A stretch of DNA of 64,000 nt from Vigna angularis (lineage: Eukaryota; Streptophyta; Magnoliopsida; Fabales; Fabaceae). Positions 41,361 to 52,769 of this stretch are shown here, piece by piece. The stretch spans positions 15,172,501-15,236,500 of the forward strand of contig NC_068970.1 in NCBI RefSeq assembly GCF_016808095.1, read 5' to 3'. Under the pieces are notes generated by a model. That model was not told where the DNA came from and made no database searches. It was given only the letters and a program-made list of their open reading frames with translations. Position numbers and translations under genes: made by a program. Numbering within the stretch: position 1 is the first letter of the stretch; each line of letters begins with the position of its first letter.

Positions 41361-41916
41361 TAGGGATGACAAAAAAATCCGTGCCTGCAGATATCCGCAG
41401 ATAAAATTCGCGACGGATAGTTGATACCCGCGGATATTTACTACCCGCAAACCGCGGGTAGCAGATATTTTAATACCCGCTTATAAACGGGTTGGGTGTA
41501 GGTATTATACTATCCGTACCCGCGGATACCCGCTACCCGCAAAAAATAAAAATAAAAATTTAATTTATATTTTATTAAGTTAAATTTAATTAAAATTAAC
41601 ATTAATTTATATTTTACAAGATTAAATTTAATTAAAATTGAATTTAAATTTAAATTTAATTTAATTTATATTATATTTTATATATTTTTTGTAAATCTAT
41701 TTAAATTATTTTAATAATTTATTAAAATATATATACTTTTTTAAATATTTGTGAATATCTGCAGATATTCACGGGTATCCGCGGGTTTTAAAATATCCGC
41801 GGATATTTTTTAAGCGGATATCCGTGCAGATAACAGATCAAGAGTGAATTTTTTTTTGTCGGGTCGGGTTGCGGATAGACACTATTCGTGCCCGACCCGA
41901 CCTGTTGCCATCCCTA
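41361..41916. mobile_element. hAT-like MITE, 556 bp
   Basis: The ends are inverted repeats: TAGGGATGACAA on the left and, on the other strand of the right end, TAGGGATGGCAAC. The eight bases outside each end agree at seven positions (ATTTAGAT at 41353-41360, ATTCAGAT at 41917-41924), as expected of hAT insertion. Both subterminal parts are rich in CCGCGGATA/CCCGC and CCCGACCCGA motifs around an A/T-rich centre. No transposase is encoded. Confidence 0.75.
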
Positions 41917-42010
41917 ATTCAGATATGTTCTATTTCGACAGCTTTTCATTTTTTTTCTATTTTATAATTTTTGTTTCTTTATTGTAATCATTATTCAGTC
42001 AAAACATCAA

Positions 42011-42060
42011 GAGTAATTAAACTTGAAGAGTAATTAAACTTGAAGAGTAGTTAAATTGGG
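42011..42060. repeat. 17-bp tandem repeat, three units
   Basis: GAGTAATTAAACTTGAA recurs at 42011, 42028 and 42045, the last with a few changes. It lies about 140-190 bases upstream of the LPP start codon. Confidence 0.8.
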
Positions 42061-42201
42061 GTAGAAAATAACCAAACTAAAACACTCTTACTAAGGGAAA
42101 ACAAACCTTAAACGAAGTCGTATGATATCCCAACTAACGGTTTTCGATCGTTTGAATTTCCGTGAGACCCAACGTTTTCGATAACGCCATCAGTAACTCC
42201 G

Positions 42202-42876
42202 ATGGGCCAAGGCCATGAACCCCCGGAATCCCCACCGGCCGCCCCACCATTATTCCGCCGCATACACGACCTGGACAACGCCGTCTCCTTCTTCATCTAC
42301 ACTCTCACACGCCCCATCGCCCCAAAACCCCTTCTCCGATTCCTAGAGCTTTTGGCGGACTTCCGATTCTTCTTCCCAGTCTCCCTCGCCCTCTTCCTCG
42401 CCGCCCCCTCCTCCTCCCCTCTCCGACCCAACCTCCTCCTTCCCCTCCTCGTCTGCTCCCTTATTGATCTCCTTTTCATCGCCCTCATCAAATTCCTCGT
42501 CCGCCGATCCCGCCCCTCCTACGCCAACCACTCCCAATACAACGCCGTCGTCCCCGTCGATAACTTCTCCTTCCCTAGCGGTCACTCTTCCAGGGTCTGC
42601 TTCGTCGCTTCCGTCTTCTCCCTCTCCCGCCCCTCGCTCCTCGCCGATCTCCACCATCCGCGTGTGGCCTTGCTCGTGAATCGCTGGTTCAGCGGAGATC
42701 AGGCCCTCGCCGTTGATATTCTCATCTCGGCCGTTTGGGCTTGGGCCGTGACCACTGTAATTTCTCGCGTCGCTCTCGGGAGGCATTACGTTATCGATGT
42801 CTTCTTTGGCGCGTGCTTCGGAGTCCTCGAAGCGTTCTTCACCTTCCGCCTTCTCGAATTCCGAGGGTTGCTTTGA
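42202..42876 (+). CDS. PAP2-family lipid phosphate phosphatase (LPP-beta type), single exon
   Basis: A 224-residue integral membrane phosphatase that should remove phosphate from lipid phosphates such as phosphatidic acid or isoprenyl diphosphates. All three PAP2 motifs are present: KX6RP (K97 to R104-P105), PSGH (125-128) and SRX5HX3D (S188, R189, H195, D199). Hydrophobic stretches lie at about 55-68, 78-97, 130-141, 168-187 and 200-215. The order and short length fit plant LPP-beta (Arabidopsis At4g22550) and animal PLPP6 rather than the longer LPP-alpha. The ATG at 42202 is used because it opens the frame and gives the usual length. The frame has no intron and is strikingly C-rich at third positions compared with surrounding DNA. 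The stop TGA is followed directly by G|GTAAGA, a strong splice donor, so a spliced 3' UTR is possible. Confidence 0.93.
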   Translation: MGQGHEPPESPPAAPPLFRRIHDLDNAVSFFIYTLTRPIAPKPLLRFLELLADFRFFFPVSLALFLAAPSSSPLRPNLLLPLLVCSLIDLLFIALIKFLVRRSRPSYANHSQYNAVVPVDNFSFPSGHSSRVCFVASVFSLSRPSLLADLHHPRVALLVNRWFSGDQALAVDILISAVWAWAVTTVISRVALGRHYVIDVFFGACFGVLEAFFTFRLLEFRGLL

Positions 42877-45800
42877 GGTAAGATTAAGAACCTGGAGCTG
42901 GGATTTTCGAAAGTGATAACCTTACTCCCTGGTGAATGTGGAGTTTCATATCACTACTCACCGGTTAGATGTACTTGCCGATTATTATCATTTTTTATGA
43001 TATTTTATTTATAATGTTTAATTTCAGTGATTATGTTCGATGACTGTAACCGAATTATGGAGAAAAGTTTTATACGTGGCTTCTCCAGAAGATTCAAAAT
43101 TCTAGTATGAGAGTGATTGAAGGACGCTATATCTGCTATGTTTGGTTTCCCGTTCAGCTGCTTTGAATGGAAGTTTTTGTTGCCAAACTTAGTTTGGTAA
43201 TATGTTTGCTTTCTCCTTCGATGCACACCTATGTTTGATTTCATGTGAACTTAACACTAAGAGTTGCTTTTAAACTAAGTTTGTAAAATGAAATTCATTC
43301 AAATTTATGTTTGAAAACTTGACATGTATATAGGAAGACTAAATGAGGCGATGCAGGGTACGCACACGCCATGAGTAGGAGATGAAATTGAAACGATTGA
43401 GTCGTGTGTATATATTGAAAGGAAGTTAAACATTAGCTACTTAGGTTGAGTGCACCGTATGCTTAGACATTAGGGTGATTGATATTAATTTGGTCTAAAG
43501 CTGTCCTTGTTTGAACCTAAAGCTTGTTCCGGGAGAATGTGAGAACAGCTGGTTAATTATTTGAAGATCCTTTAAAGGATTTTCATGTTACTTAACATAA
43601 TCTTCATGTAGTCAACGTTCCTCAAAATTAAATTCATCAAGATTTGCCGAGAATGTTCATTATTTTTTAATATTTATTTGAGAACTTAGTTCAAGTGCCA
43701 CCATTGACCCTTGCCAATGCGAATTAAATTGCAATGCTCCCCTCCCCATTTTAAATGACCAATTCGATAACAAGAAATATTTTGGCTAAGGAGGTTCTTC
43801 AACAAGCCATACATAGTGTGTTGAATTTGGGGTCTTGACCTTCTCAATCTGGATCAAACTAAAGAAACTCAGACTTGTTGCTTTTTGTTGTGAATTTGCA
43901 GGCAAACGTGCATATAAGATTCTGATTCAAATGCGAATTAAGTATGGTTGGAGTCAAGAAATTCTCTCTTGTAATTTGATTAAGGAAAAATAATGTTTGT
44001 ATGGTGTTAAAAAATTATAGAATAAAGAAACTACCAGTGTTTATATACAGTTTTTTTTATCCTCTCTATATGTAATAAATGAATACTTTTGTGAAAGGAT
44101 ATATATTTAATTTGTTTATATGTATATAGTTTGCCATTAGATGTCATTACCGATTAACCCTTTCACAAACTTTTGTTCCCTTTTTCAACTAAAAGACTTT
44201 CGTTTGTCCTAGCTATATATTGATTCAATTTCACATGTCATCTGTTATCATTACATTTTCTCTATTTATGATCTTGAGAGTTTCAATTCCTATTATTTAG
44301 AGTTGAATTTCCACCTCATCAGGCTCTTACTATTGTCTGCTGCCTCAAATGGCAAATAATTTGTTTCACTTTAAGCAAGAACTTGGATTGAAGTCTTGAT
44401 AACCAAGAAAACTTGGTGAGAGTTCTTTCTCTCCTTGAGTTGAAAAGGTTCTACTTGAATTGACTCTATGGATCAATGGATCAATGGAGTGTGAGTTTCA
44501 CATGTCTTGGGTCTAGGACCTTTTTAAACTCCTCATTAATGGGAATGACTAAGCCAAAGAAAAAGGCGAGAAAAACATGCATGGGGAAAAAGAACTACAT
44601 TATAATTGTCTCTGTCTAGTAGTATAGTGAGGTTCTTGCTCTGATTTTGAGGCCGTGAAGTTGAGAGTAAACTTATCATCTTAGGATGAAGTACGGAGGG
44701 GAAAACATTAGCCGGGAGCAAGAATTTGTGTAAAACATTATAATGCATGTTAATGGTATAAAATAAAGAAGCATACGAATTCCTCAAAAGAGTGAAAGTT
44801 AAATGATAACAGCATTTTAGTCTAGCCAACATGATTCAGGGTTAATTTTACTGGTTGGATTTATTTATTTATTTTTTTAACTAAAGAATCAGTTTCTTGG
44901 ATAGGTTCATTGACTGAATTCTCCAAATGCACCATTTACTTTAGGATCTATCTGGTAGGAAGGAAAGAAGTGGGTGAAAATAGAGTAGATAGAAATAGTG
45001 AAGTGTTTGGAAATAAGCGAGAAATAGAGTACAAATGAAAATGTTTGATTTAAAGGAAATATAAAAGCAATGGGAAGATATAAATATGTGAATGAAAACA
45101 GTAATAGAGTGAAAATATCCAGTAGATCCTATTTCTTGCTGTTTTTCTTCTTCTAAACTCATTCATGTCTTTTGTTTGTCTCTTGTTTCTTTCTTCTCCT
45201 CCAAAGAAAGGGTTAGTTTTATTTTTCTGTATCAGCTTGTGAGAATAGTTTCCTCTGAAATACGTTCACATTGACAAAAAGTTTGCCTCTTCACCCTTCT
45301 CCTTTTCACTGTCAGAGGTTGTCAGTAATTGCGACCATTTGTGCTCTATCTCTTCCGTCTCTGTCTCAAGTTGGTTTAAAAATGTAAAGCATCTAAAATG
45401 GCGACGATTAATTCTAACCTCTATGTGGAAGCGTTTGAGTTAATTTAACATACTGAGTATCCGCTAAATGGATACAGAATCTAATTGCTGTCTGCTTTTT
45501 CCTTCATCTTAGGTTCTGATGGAGAAATTCGAACTTATGCTACCCGAGGGTAAGCGTTCTTAATTGGTTTCTAACAGATAATGAAGTCGTGATTGGTTTG
45601 AGTACATTGGCATCTTGCTCCTTACCAGATAATTTTGGAGACCTTAATTACTTTAGTTTATCTCAACTCTACTTCAAATTTGTTGAGTTGCATTCCTGTC
45701 CGTAATTTATTCCTTGGCATTTAAGTCTCTCCACAGGCGTATAAACAATAAATGTAAGCATGTGATAATACATGGTACAGCAGACCTGTACATAATTTAT

Positions 45801-47000
45801 TTGCAGCCTTTTGTCGTATGTTTTATCCAGAACTATATTATACATCGAATTTGCTACTGCTGTCAGATGTTTCTAATTTTTGCAGAGGTACTGATGCAAA
45901 GACAGATTGTTCTGTATCGTTTGAAGACTTGAAATGGGTTATCTTTTCTGACAATTGCTGCCAGAATATGAAGTTGGCTTATGTCTAGTCTATCTCCGAT
46001 TCCCACTTTGCCCGTTCAGGTGGATTGAACATTAGTGTTTGAAATCTGAAGTAGTAATTATCAAGAAACATTATATTATAACAATCATATGTAGGTGTAC
46101 TCAATGGAATCCTGTGATCTATTAAAAGTTTGAGAAAAGAAAGGTCTTTTAGGATTTGGTTTGAGGGACCGTGTGCTTGTCTGATGTGTATGGAATTTTT
46201 GACGATTATGAATTGAAGGATAAATAGTTGTTAGGCCAGTTACTTCTTTTGCATGTGCCTTCTTACCGCGTGCCATCTGATAAGATGTTTTTGATTTGAC
46301 TGATTGATTGGTCTTTGCTTTCCTTTCAATTTTGGAAAAGTTCGTAAGCTTACCAAATTAGCGCAGACTGTGGTTGATATGTTGTGCTGGCAGCATCTAT
46401 TACCGTAGTTAGGATATTGTTACGTGGAACACACCAAAAGACGAGTGAATCAAGTCGTTTTTGGTTTTATTGACTTGACATGTGGGTCTGGTTGCTATTA
46501 ACACCAAGAGAATTAGCACATGAATTTGATGGAAGCTTTCATCATCTTTCATATTAGTCCGCTGAACATTGACAATTTCTCTCTACTCATGCCTTTTCTT
46601 CGTGCATTTTGCTGACGAATAGTTTCATTCACATTGAAAGTTCTGGATTTATTACCATGGATTAAGAAATTCGGTATCTTGGATACTGCTGGAACAGTTC
46701 ATTGGTGGAATCCACTACAGCTTGAGGGACCTACGACGTACGCGAAGCACTGGGCGTCTGGTATTTTGCCAAGTGAATGCTTACTGCTCAAGATTTGGAG
46801 TGACTGTAACTTTGTATTTTGTGGGACATGCTTTGATATTCTCCTTGCATGATTGATTTCTTAGTAATGAGAGACTGACTCTCCGCAGAACTTCAACATT
46901 TTTAACGTTTTCTTGTATGCCCACCGCGATTGGAATGTTATTGATGCTATATTGCAGTAAATAAATATATATATATATATATAAATACAGTAATTTATTT
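42877..47000 (+). other. Downstream region of LPP, possible spliced 3' UTR
   Basis: The composition is closer to transcribed DNA than to the far intergenic regions. A donor (GAG|GTAAGA) sits at 42879-42880. Candidate acceptors are GAATTTGCAG (near 43901) and CCTTCATCTTAG (ending 45512). A tidy exon-like segment, 45513-45549, is closed by GAGG|GTAAGC. Further acceptor-like sites lie near 45736 and 45893. None encodes a recognisable protein, so a non-coding 3' exon or a separate non-coding transcript is the best guess. Confidence 0.3.
46966..46984. repeat. Short (AT)n microsatellite
   Basis: About nine AT units. Confidence 0.9.
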
Positions 47001-50000
47001 GAGAGTCCATTATCAATTTATCTTCTTTCTTTGTGGGTATATTTTGGTGCAACACAGCAGGTATCTTCCATGGAAATGTTTGATTTAGATACATGTTTAA
47101 TTGAGTCGCGCATATTCAAAGCTCAAAATTGATGTGGGTGTAATGAACATATCGGGTTTATTTGAAAATTCCTTTGCAATGATACAAACAGGTTCGCACT
47201 TTCCAGAACATGAAATTAAGAAGCAAAATTTGGCGTCTTTTACGTAAAACGGCCGTGTACGTTATTGTAACAGTTGTAACTTAACTATATATTAGTACGT
47301 GCACTTTCATGTGTTTTGGTATGATAATGCAGAATAGGAAAATTTGAATTGAATAGGTTGAAGAATTTAGATTTACTGATCTACCACCCATTTTATGGCT
47401 ACACATCTCTGAAATTCTGACAGTACCTGGTTTTCTTCATTTATTTATATTAATTGTTGTTCGTTTTTTTGTGCTTTTGAACTCATGAGTGATCCTCGCT
47501 GGTCAAACATTTTGAATTGATTTTTATGATTTAGCAGAGAGCAATGCCGGTGAGTACATCTGTGTCAGTGTGGATTGTCATATATAATTGATATTGCATG
47601 AAAGAAGCAAACCTGAAACCCTAGTTCTTAGAAAACCGATAATGTTGAACAGAGTGAAAAGCCACCATATATGACCAAACATGGGAGTGGCACGGCCTTA
47701 GGTTTGGTCATAGTATGGTGGAAGTCATATTCATCAATTCGTACAACACCAGTTTGTGTCTATGTTTTCAACCACGCACGATTAAGCTTTTGAAATGTTG
47801 TATTGGACCAGTCACACAAAGCGTTCAAACTCGTTACAAGGTGTGAAACCTGCAACATGCCTGCATGCATGGTTGATGATGGAGATGGATGATGACGGAC
47901 AATGATGAAGAATGCATAAGGTCAGTCTAATAAACGAGCTTGTGAATTGGTTGTCGGAAGTCCAAGAAAGTCATGTGAGTGTGGTACGATTTTCTTTTGG
48001 GAGGTTGTGGAAACATTAAAACCATTTTTGGACTCATTTTCATGACCTTGCTTAAAAAATCAGAAGAGAGGACCACTGATCAAAATTGGATACTGGATGC
48101 AGAGACTGCTGAGCTTTTCATGTCTTTCTATATTTGCCACGTACCCAATTTTATTTCACTGCCACAGACTAAAGAACTGAGCATAAGGATTCAGGGGAGA
48201 AAGGTTGCTGACCACGATGTGGAAATCAAAAAACGGTGCAAGAGTTTCGAGAGGTGAAGACAGTAGGCATCATTTGAAACCTGTCTCCCCTTACCCCATT
48301 TGCCATCATATCTGATCTTCACCCATCACGTTTCTTTTTCCTTTTTACCTTTTGCAATCTCATCCACCTTCCTAATTTCTGGTTCCCTAAAGTTCCTCCA
48401 AATTATTCACACGGAATCTTTTTCCTCTGCAATAATGTAAGTGACCAAGTTTAAAAGATATCTTCACTTTTTTTTTTCATGACAAATTAATCATTTATCA
48501 TGGATTATGGTAATGACCAAAACAGTAACCGAGGTCGAGAGGAACAGAAGTCCAGCCTAACTTCTAGTCTCATTCAAGGAGAAATTATTAGATGGTCTTA
48601 AGTTATGGTAGTTTCGGTAAAATTTCATGACATATATTAGTCGAGTTTTTCAGTTTTTAAGACTCCTTGGAGACTATTGTTCAAGATCATTATTGAGTAA
48701 TAATGTTTCTCACCGAAGATATTTGTTTGGTTTATTTGAAGGCAAAGGAAATAAATGTCATGATAGTAAAGTAAACAAAACAAAGGGAGAGGAGTGGAGA
48801 ATCATTCCTCATCTTGTTTGATATCCGAAAAGAAAGGCTTTTTTTTTAAACTTTGTTCGGGTTCATATAAAAAAGATAAAGATATTTTGACACCCAAATT
48901 TAATTTGATAATACAGTTTTTCTTCTTATTTTTTACAAATATAAAAATTTGTTTTTTTTATGATTATTTTATTCTTACATAAGTGTCAAAAAATGATGTT
49001 AAAGACTTATTTTTTTTATTTAAAAAAGTACATAAATAAATGAAAGCCATTCAATTATTCACAAAATTAAAATGTGATCTTATTTTCTTCAATAAAAACG
49101 GGGAGTGTAAGAAAATGCAATCATTTTAAATAATACTGATTTGCTGCGAAAGAAGGAATATTTTTCTTGCTCCCATTTTTTACCTTTTGTTTCCGTGGCA
49201 TGCGAAAGAAAAGATGAAAGGATGCAAAACTCCTCTTAATAGCTGGCAAGGTACAAATTTACTAGAGGAGATCGATACTGCTGCACTTAAATTCGAAGAT
49301 GATGAGTTTAATAGGGGTTCATATATTATTCCTTTTTTAGTGTTGTGTGGATGATTGTACAATGTATATTACTATTTATTGTTTGGCAGTTTGCTAGGTG
49401 AAAAGTTATTAAATTAATGAAGTTTTGAAAAGGGAAAAAGAATGGCCCCAACGACCACTGCAGAAATTTGTCCCTAGGTAGCTAGCTAGCTACAATGTGG
49501 GCAAGGCTACGTGTCTCTGATCAGAAGGGCCATCATAAAAGGCCACATGCAAAAATGTACCACCGACCCCTCCTTCTATCATACAACTTGCCAAATACAC
49601 GGACACAATTTCTATCATAAATTTCCCCATGCACTCATGCATTGCAACCATTTCAGTGTGCTTTTCCTTGCCTTTGCATGCACCTCACTTCAATTATCTT
49701 CCTGTTGCAATATCGGTCAACGTAATCACCATATCATACCTTAATTTCCTTCTTTCACACTTTCAATTCAAATCACTCCACCAACATAGTTGTTGTGACT
49801 TTGACAGGGATGGACCCATGTGACAAAGTAACATGTAATTAACCAACCAAGTTTTCTTATGCCCATTTAAATACTGCATTCGGTGATGGTCTATATAGTA
49901 AAATAATACACATATAAATCTAGATTCAAAATAGCGAGTGGTGTAGATCCATTTCGATGAAAAAGAAAATCTCTTTTCTTCCAACAAGGATGATGGCAGT

Positions 50001-52245
50001 ATGGGCTGGAGCATGTCATGCTCCCAAATTTGAAGTTAAAATGAAACGATATACAAATTTAGAAGAACATTCATTATTTTTTAACACCTCATTCACATTT
50101 ATCTCTCCTCCTATCACATTATAACACTTAAAGAATTATATACATTCTGTCTCTCTCTCATATAGTGTTTTGGTTTCTGCATAATTTTTCATTTTGAAAT
50201 GATAGTGGGGAGGCAAAGAAATGTTGCTCCATTGACAGAAGACACGAGGAGCTGTGGGAGGGACCAACCGGTTGTTACTACTTGTTTAGTGCTTCAATGA
50301 GTTGTTTCCCAACTGCAAGAGTTTTGGTCACTGATATATCTGAGCCTCCCATGGAGGGCAAGCTTTTTTTCTAATTGTGCTGTAGTTTTATAGTATGTAC
50401 TTTTACAAACATGGATTTGATGTTTGGTTGTTGTTTTCTTCTGTGTCTTAATATAATTCATGCACGAAGCTGAAAACAATCTTCGAACAAAGACAACAAG
50501 CTAAGAGAAGCCTCGACAGTTGAGAGAAAAATGAAAAGTAAAATGAAAGGTGGGAATTAAATCTCTGTGAACACTGCAATTCATTATTCTGAACATTATT
50601 ACTACACGTATATATCAATATTCTATAGGGTACTTATGGGTTTGGGGGCCATACTGCACGTACTGAACTTGAAAATGCCCCCACCTCACCCTTTAAAAAT
50701 CTTTCCGAACGGGTATCAAATCTTTGAAATTCTCCATCAGTTCATTTGGAAACACCGTTGCACTGCTTCATATATATATATATATATATATACAAAAGAG
50801 GATCTTTATTGACTTCGTCACATTGGGTTGTAATTAACCAATCTCAGGCTAAATTTACCTTAGTTGGGTCATTATCAGCATTAGGTGGTAGCTGGTGAGA
50901 TAGAGAGTGAATAGTGAAAAGGACATATGTTGAAATTACAAGCAACAATAATACTATTAACGTTTCAGTGTTACAGAGGGGCACAAGGAACAATGAGCAG
51001 AGTGGATCAGTGGATCACGGCGATCACGTTAGCAAGTTGTCGTCACCACAACCAATGTTGTTTTATGGAGTACTTTTCTGTGTGTGCATGGGATATCAAA
51101 TTGAGAGAATTACTTTTACACGTAATATCAATTCAGAAAATATAAATGTTGACAGAATGATGGTTTAAAGTCCACTTGTAAAGAAAACTAAGTTAAGAAT
51201 TTTTTAAAGTTGCATTATGAATGTAACTTTTTAACAAATGTAAACAACTTTTGCATTTTAAAGAATGTGCAGAATCTGCACTCAGTTTAAAGAAGAAATT
51301 AGAAGTCGTGTGGGTGTAGTACTTTTGAGGTCAATGGAAGTGTGTGCGTGGCCCTTGTATGTTTCAATTTTTTGAATTTGTTTTGTTTGGTTCTATGAAT
51401 GTGCGGGATCAATGCAGCACAGAGAAGCATAAAGGTACGTATGAGTTATTATGCAGAAAATAATAATAAAAAGTGAGGATTACAGCATCCCATATAACTT
51501 GGAAATGATGCTTACCACACACTGCTGCTTCCTAATACACGTACAAAAGCTTATTCGAATATTCATCTGGATTTCGCTACGTACACAGCAAACAAATGAC
51601 ACACTCTTCCCTAAACTACATAAATATATAAGGACTTCATATTCAATTCCATACATAAACAACCATTTTAGATTCTCCTCTGTTTAGTACTTTAATATTT
51701 CAAGGGAGATTTATTATATTTTCACATCAGTTTCGTACAATTGTCTATACAAATTAACGACAGATAAAAAGATAAGTGAGAAAAGTGTGGGATAAGATAA
51801 GAGATATGATTCAGAGAAATAAAGAAAAAAAATGACACTGGTGGCTTTTGTATCATTTAAAATTGAGAAAGGGAAAAAATTAATTTAAAAGGATATATCT
51901 CATAAACGTCAAATTTAATTGACGTCGACCTAGAAAAATTATTATGAACTTCTTATGCTAATCTATACATAAGCATTAAAAGCCTTATTAACTTGTATCC
52001 TAAAAATATTGGTTAAAGAATTAAAACGAAGAGAGCACATTCCTTAACATCCAAATAAAAATATATGCTTTAATTATTAGAACATTGGTTGGAATTTGTC
52101 AAAAATTAGATTCTCAACACATTTCTCTTTTATCCCTAAATATAGTTGTTTCTTATCACAACAAGACATGATTGTCTTTTGTTCGAGTGAGACACTAAAG
52201 TGTGAGATGTCCATATAAGTGACATTGATATCACTTTTAATATAA
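47001..52245. other. Intergenic DNA, no gene seen
   Basis: Composition is more balanced than in the 27-39 kb region, but no exon chain, known domain or RNA gene could be recognised. Several open frames of 60-90 codons have no family signature. Confidence 0.45.
50770..50792. repeat. Short (AT)n microsatellite
   Basis: About eleven TA units. Confidence 0.9.
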
Positions 52246-52249
52246 ATTA

Positions 52250-52760
52250 TTAAGGTTTAATGTTTATTCATCCTTTATTTTTTATATGCAATTAACTTTT
52301 TCATTTTTATTAAATGTATGATTTTTAATTCATACATGCATTCCTGACAAGAAATATGAATTCAATAGATAATATGATATAATAAGAACACTGTTTAATT
52401 ATGTTTTTCTTTCTAAATTATTAAGTAATTTTTTATTTTAATTCATATTAATCCTAGGTCTTTATATTTAAAAAATGTATGTATTTAGTCATATTTTCTT
52501 AATGACATTAACAATTTTTTAACCTGACAAACAACAAATGATGTTGGAGTCCACAAGTTTTCCTTATATCAACGTCTTAAAAGGTTAATATAATTCACCG
52601 TTTGTCACGCCAAAAAACAGTCAACATTGTTAAACAAGGAATACCGCATCCATAAATTTTCAAAGTATGGAGACATAACATGATCAAAGTTGGAGATAAA
52701 AACAAAAAAAAAAACAAAATTGTGTTATAGTTTAGAGATTAAAAACATAATTAATCCTAA
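52250..52760. repeat. Possible worn MITE-like repeat
   Basis: The left end, TTAAGGTTTAATGT, and the reverse complement of the right end, TTAGGATTAATTATGT, are similar, giving imperfect terminal inverted repeats around about 510 bp. The flanks give no clear target duplication. Confidence 0.3.
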
Positions 52761-52769
52761 AAAAAAAAA

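Noticed and set aside
42343..42786. 147-codon minus-strand frame rich in Gly and Glu
   Set aside because: Antisense to the LPP gene. The open frame is explained by C-rich third positions of the real gene.
46634..46852. 72-codon frame including WIKKFGILDTAGTVHWWNP
   Set aside because: Looks almost protein-like, but I recognise no family, no exon partner is visible and it opens without a normal ATG. Not enough for a gene call.
49478..49496. TAGCTAGCTAGCTA palindromic run
   Set aside because: A short simple repeat with no surrounding structure.
50230..50250. TTGACAGAAGACACGAGGAG, reminiscent of a miR156-type sequence
   Set aside because: It matches only the first dozen bases, and no complementary arm for a precursor hairpin is evident nearby.
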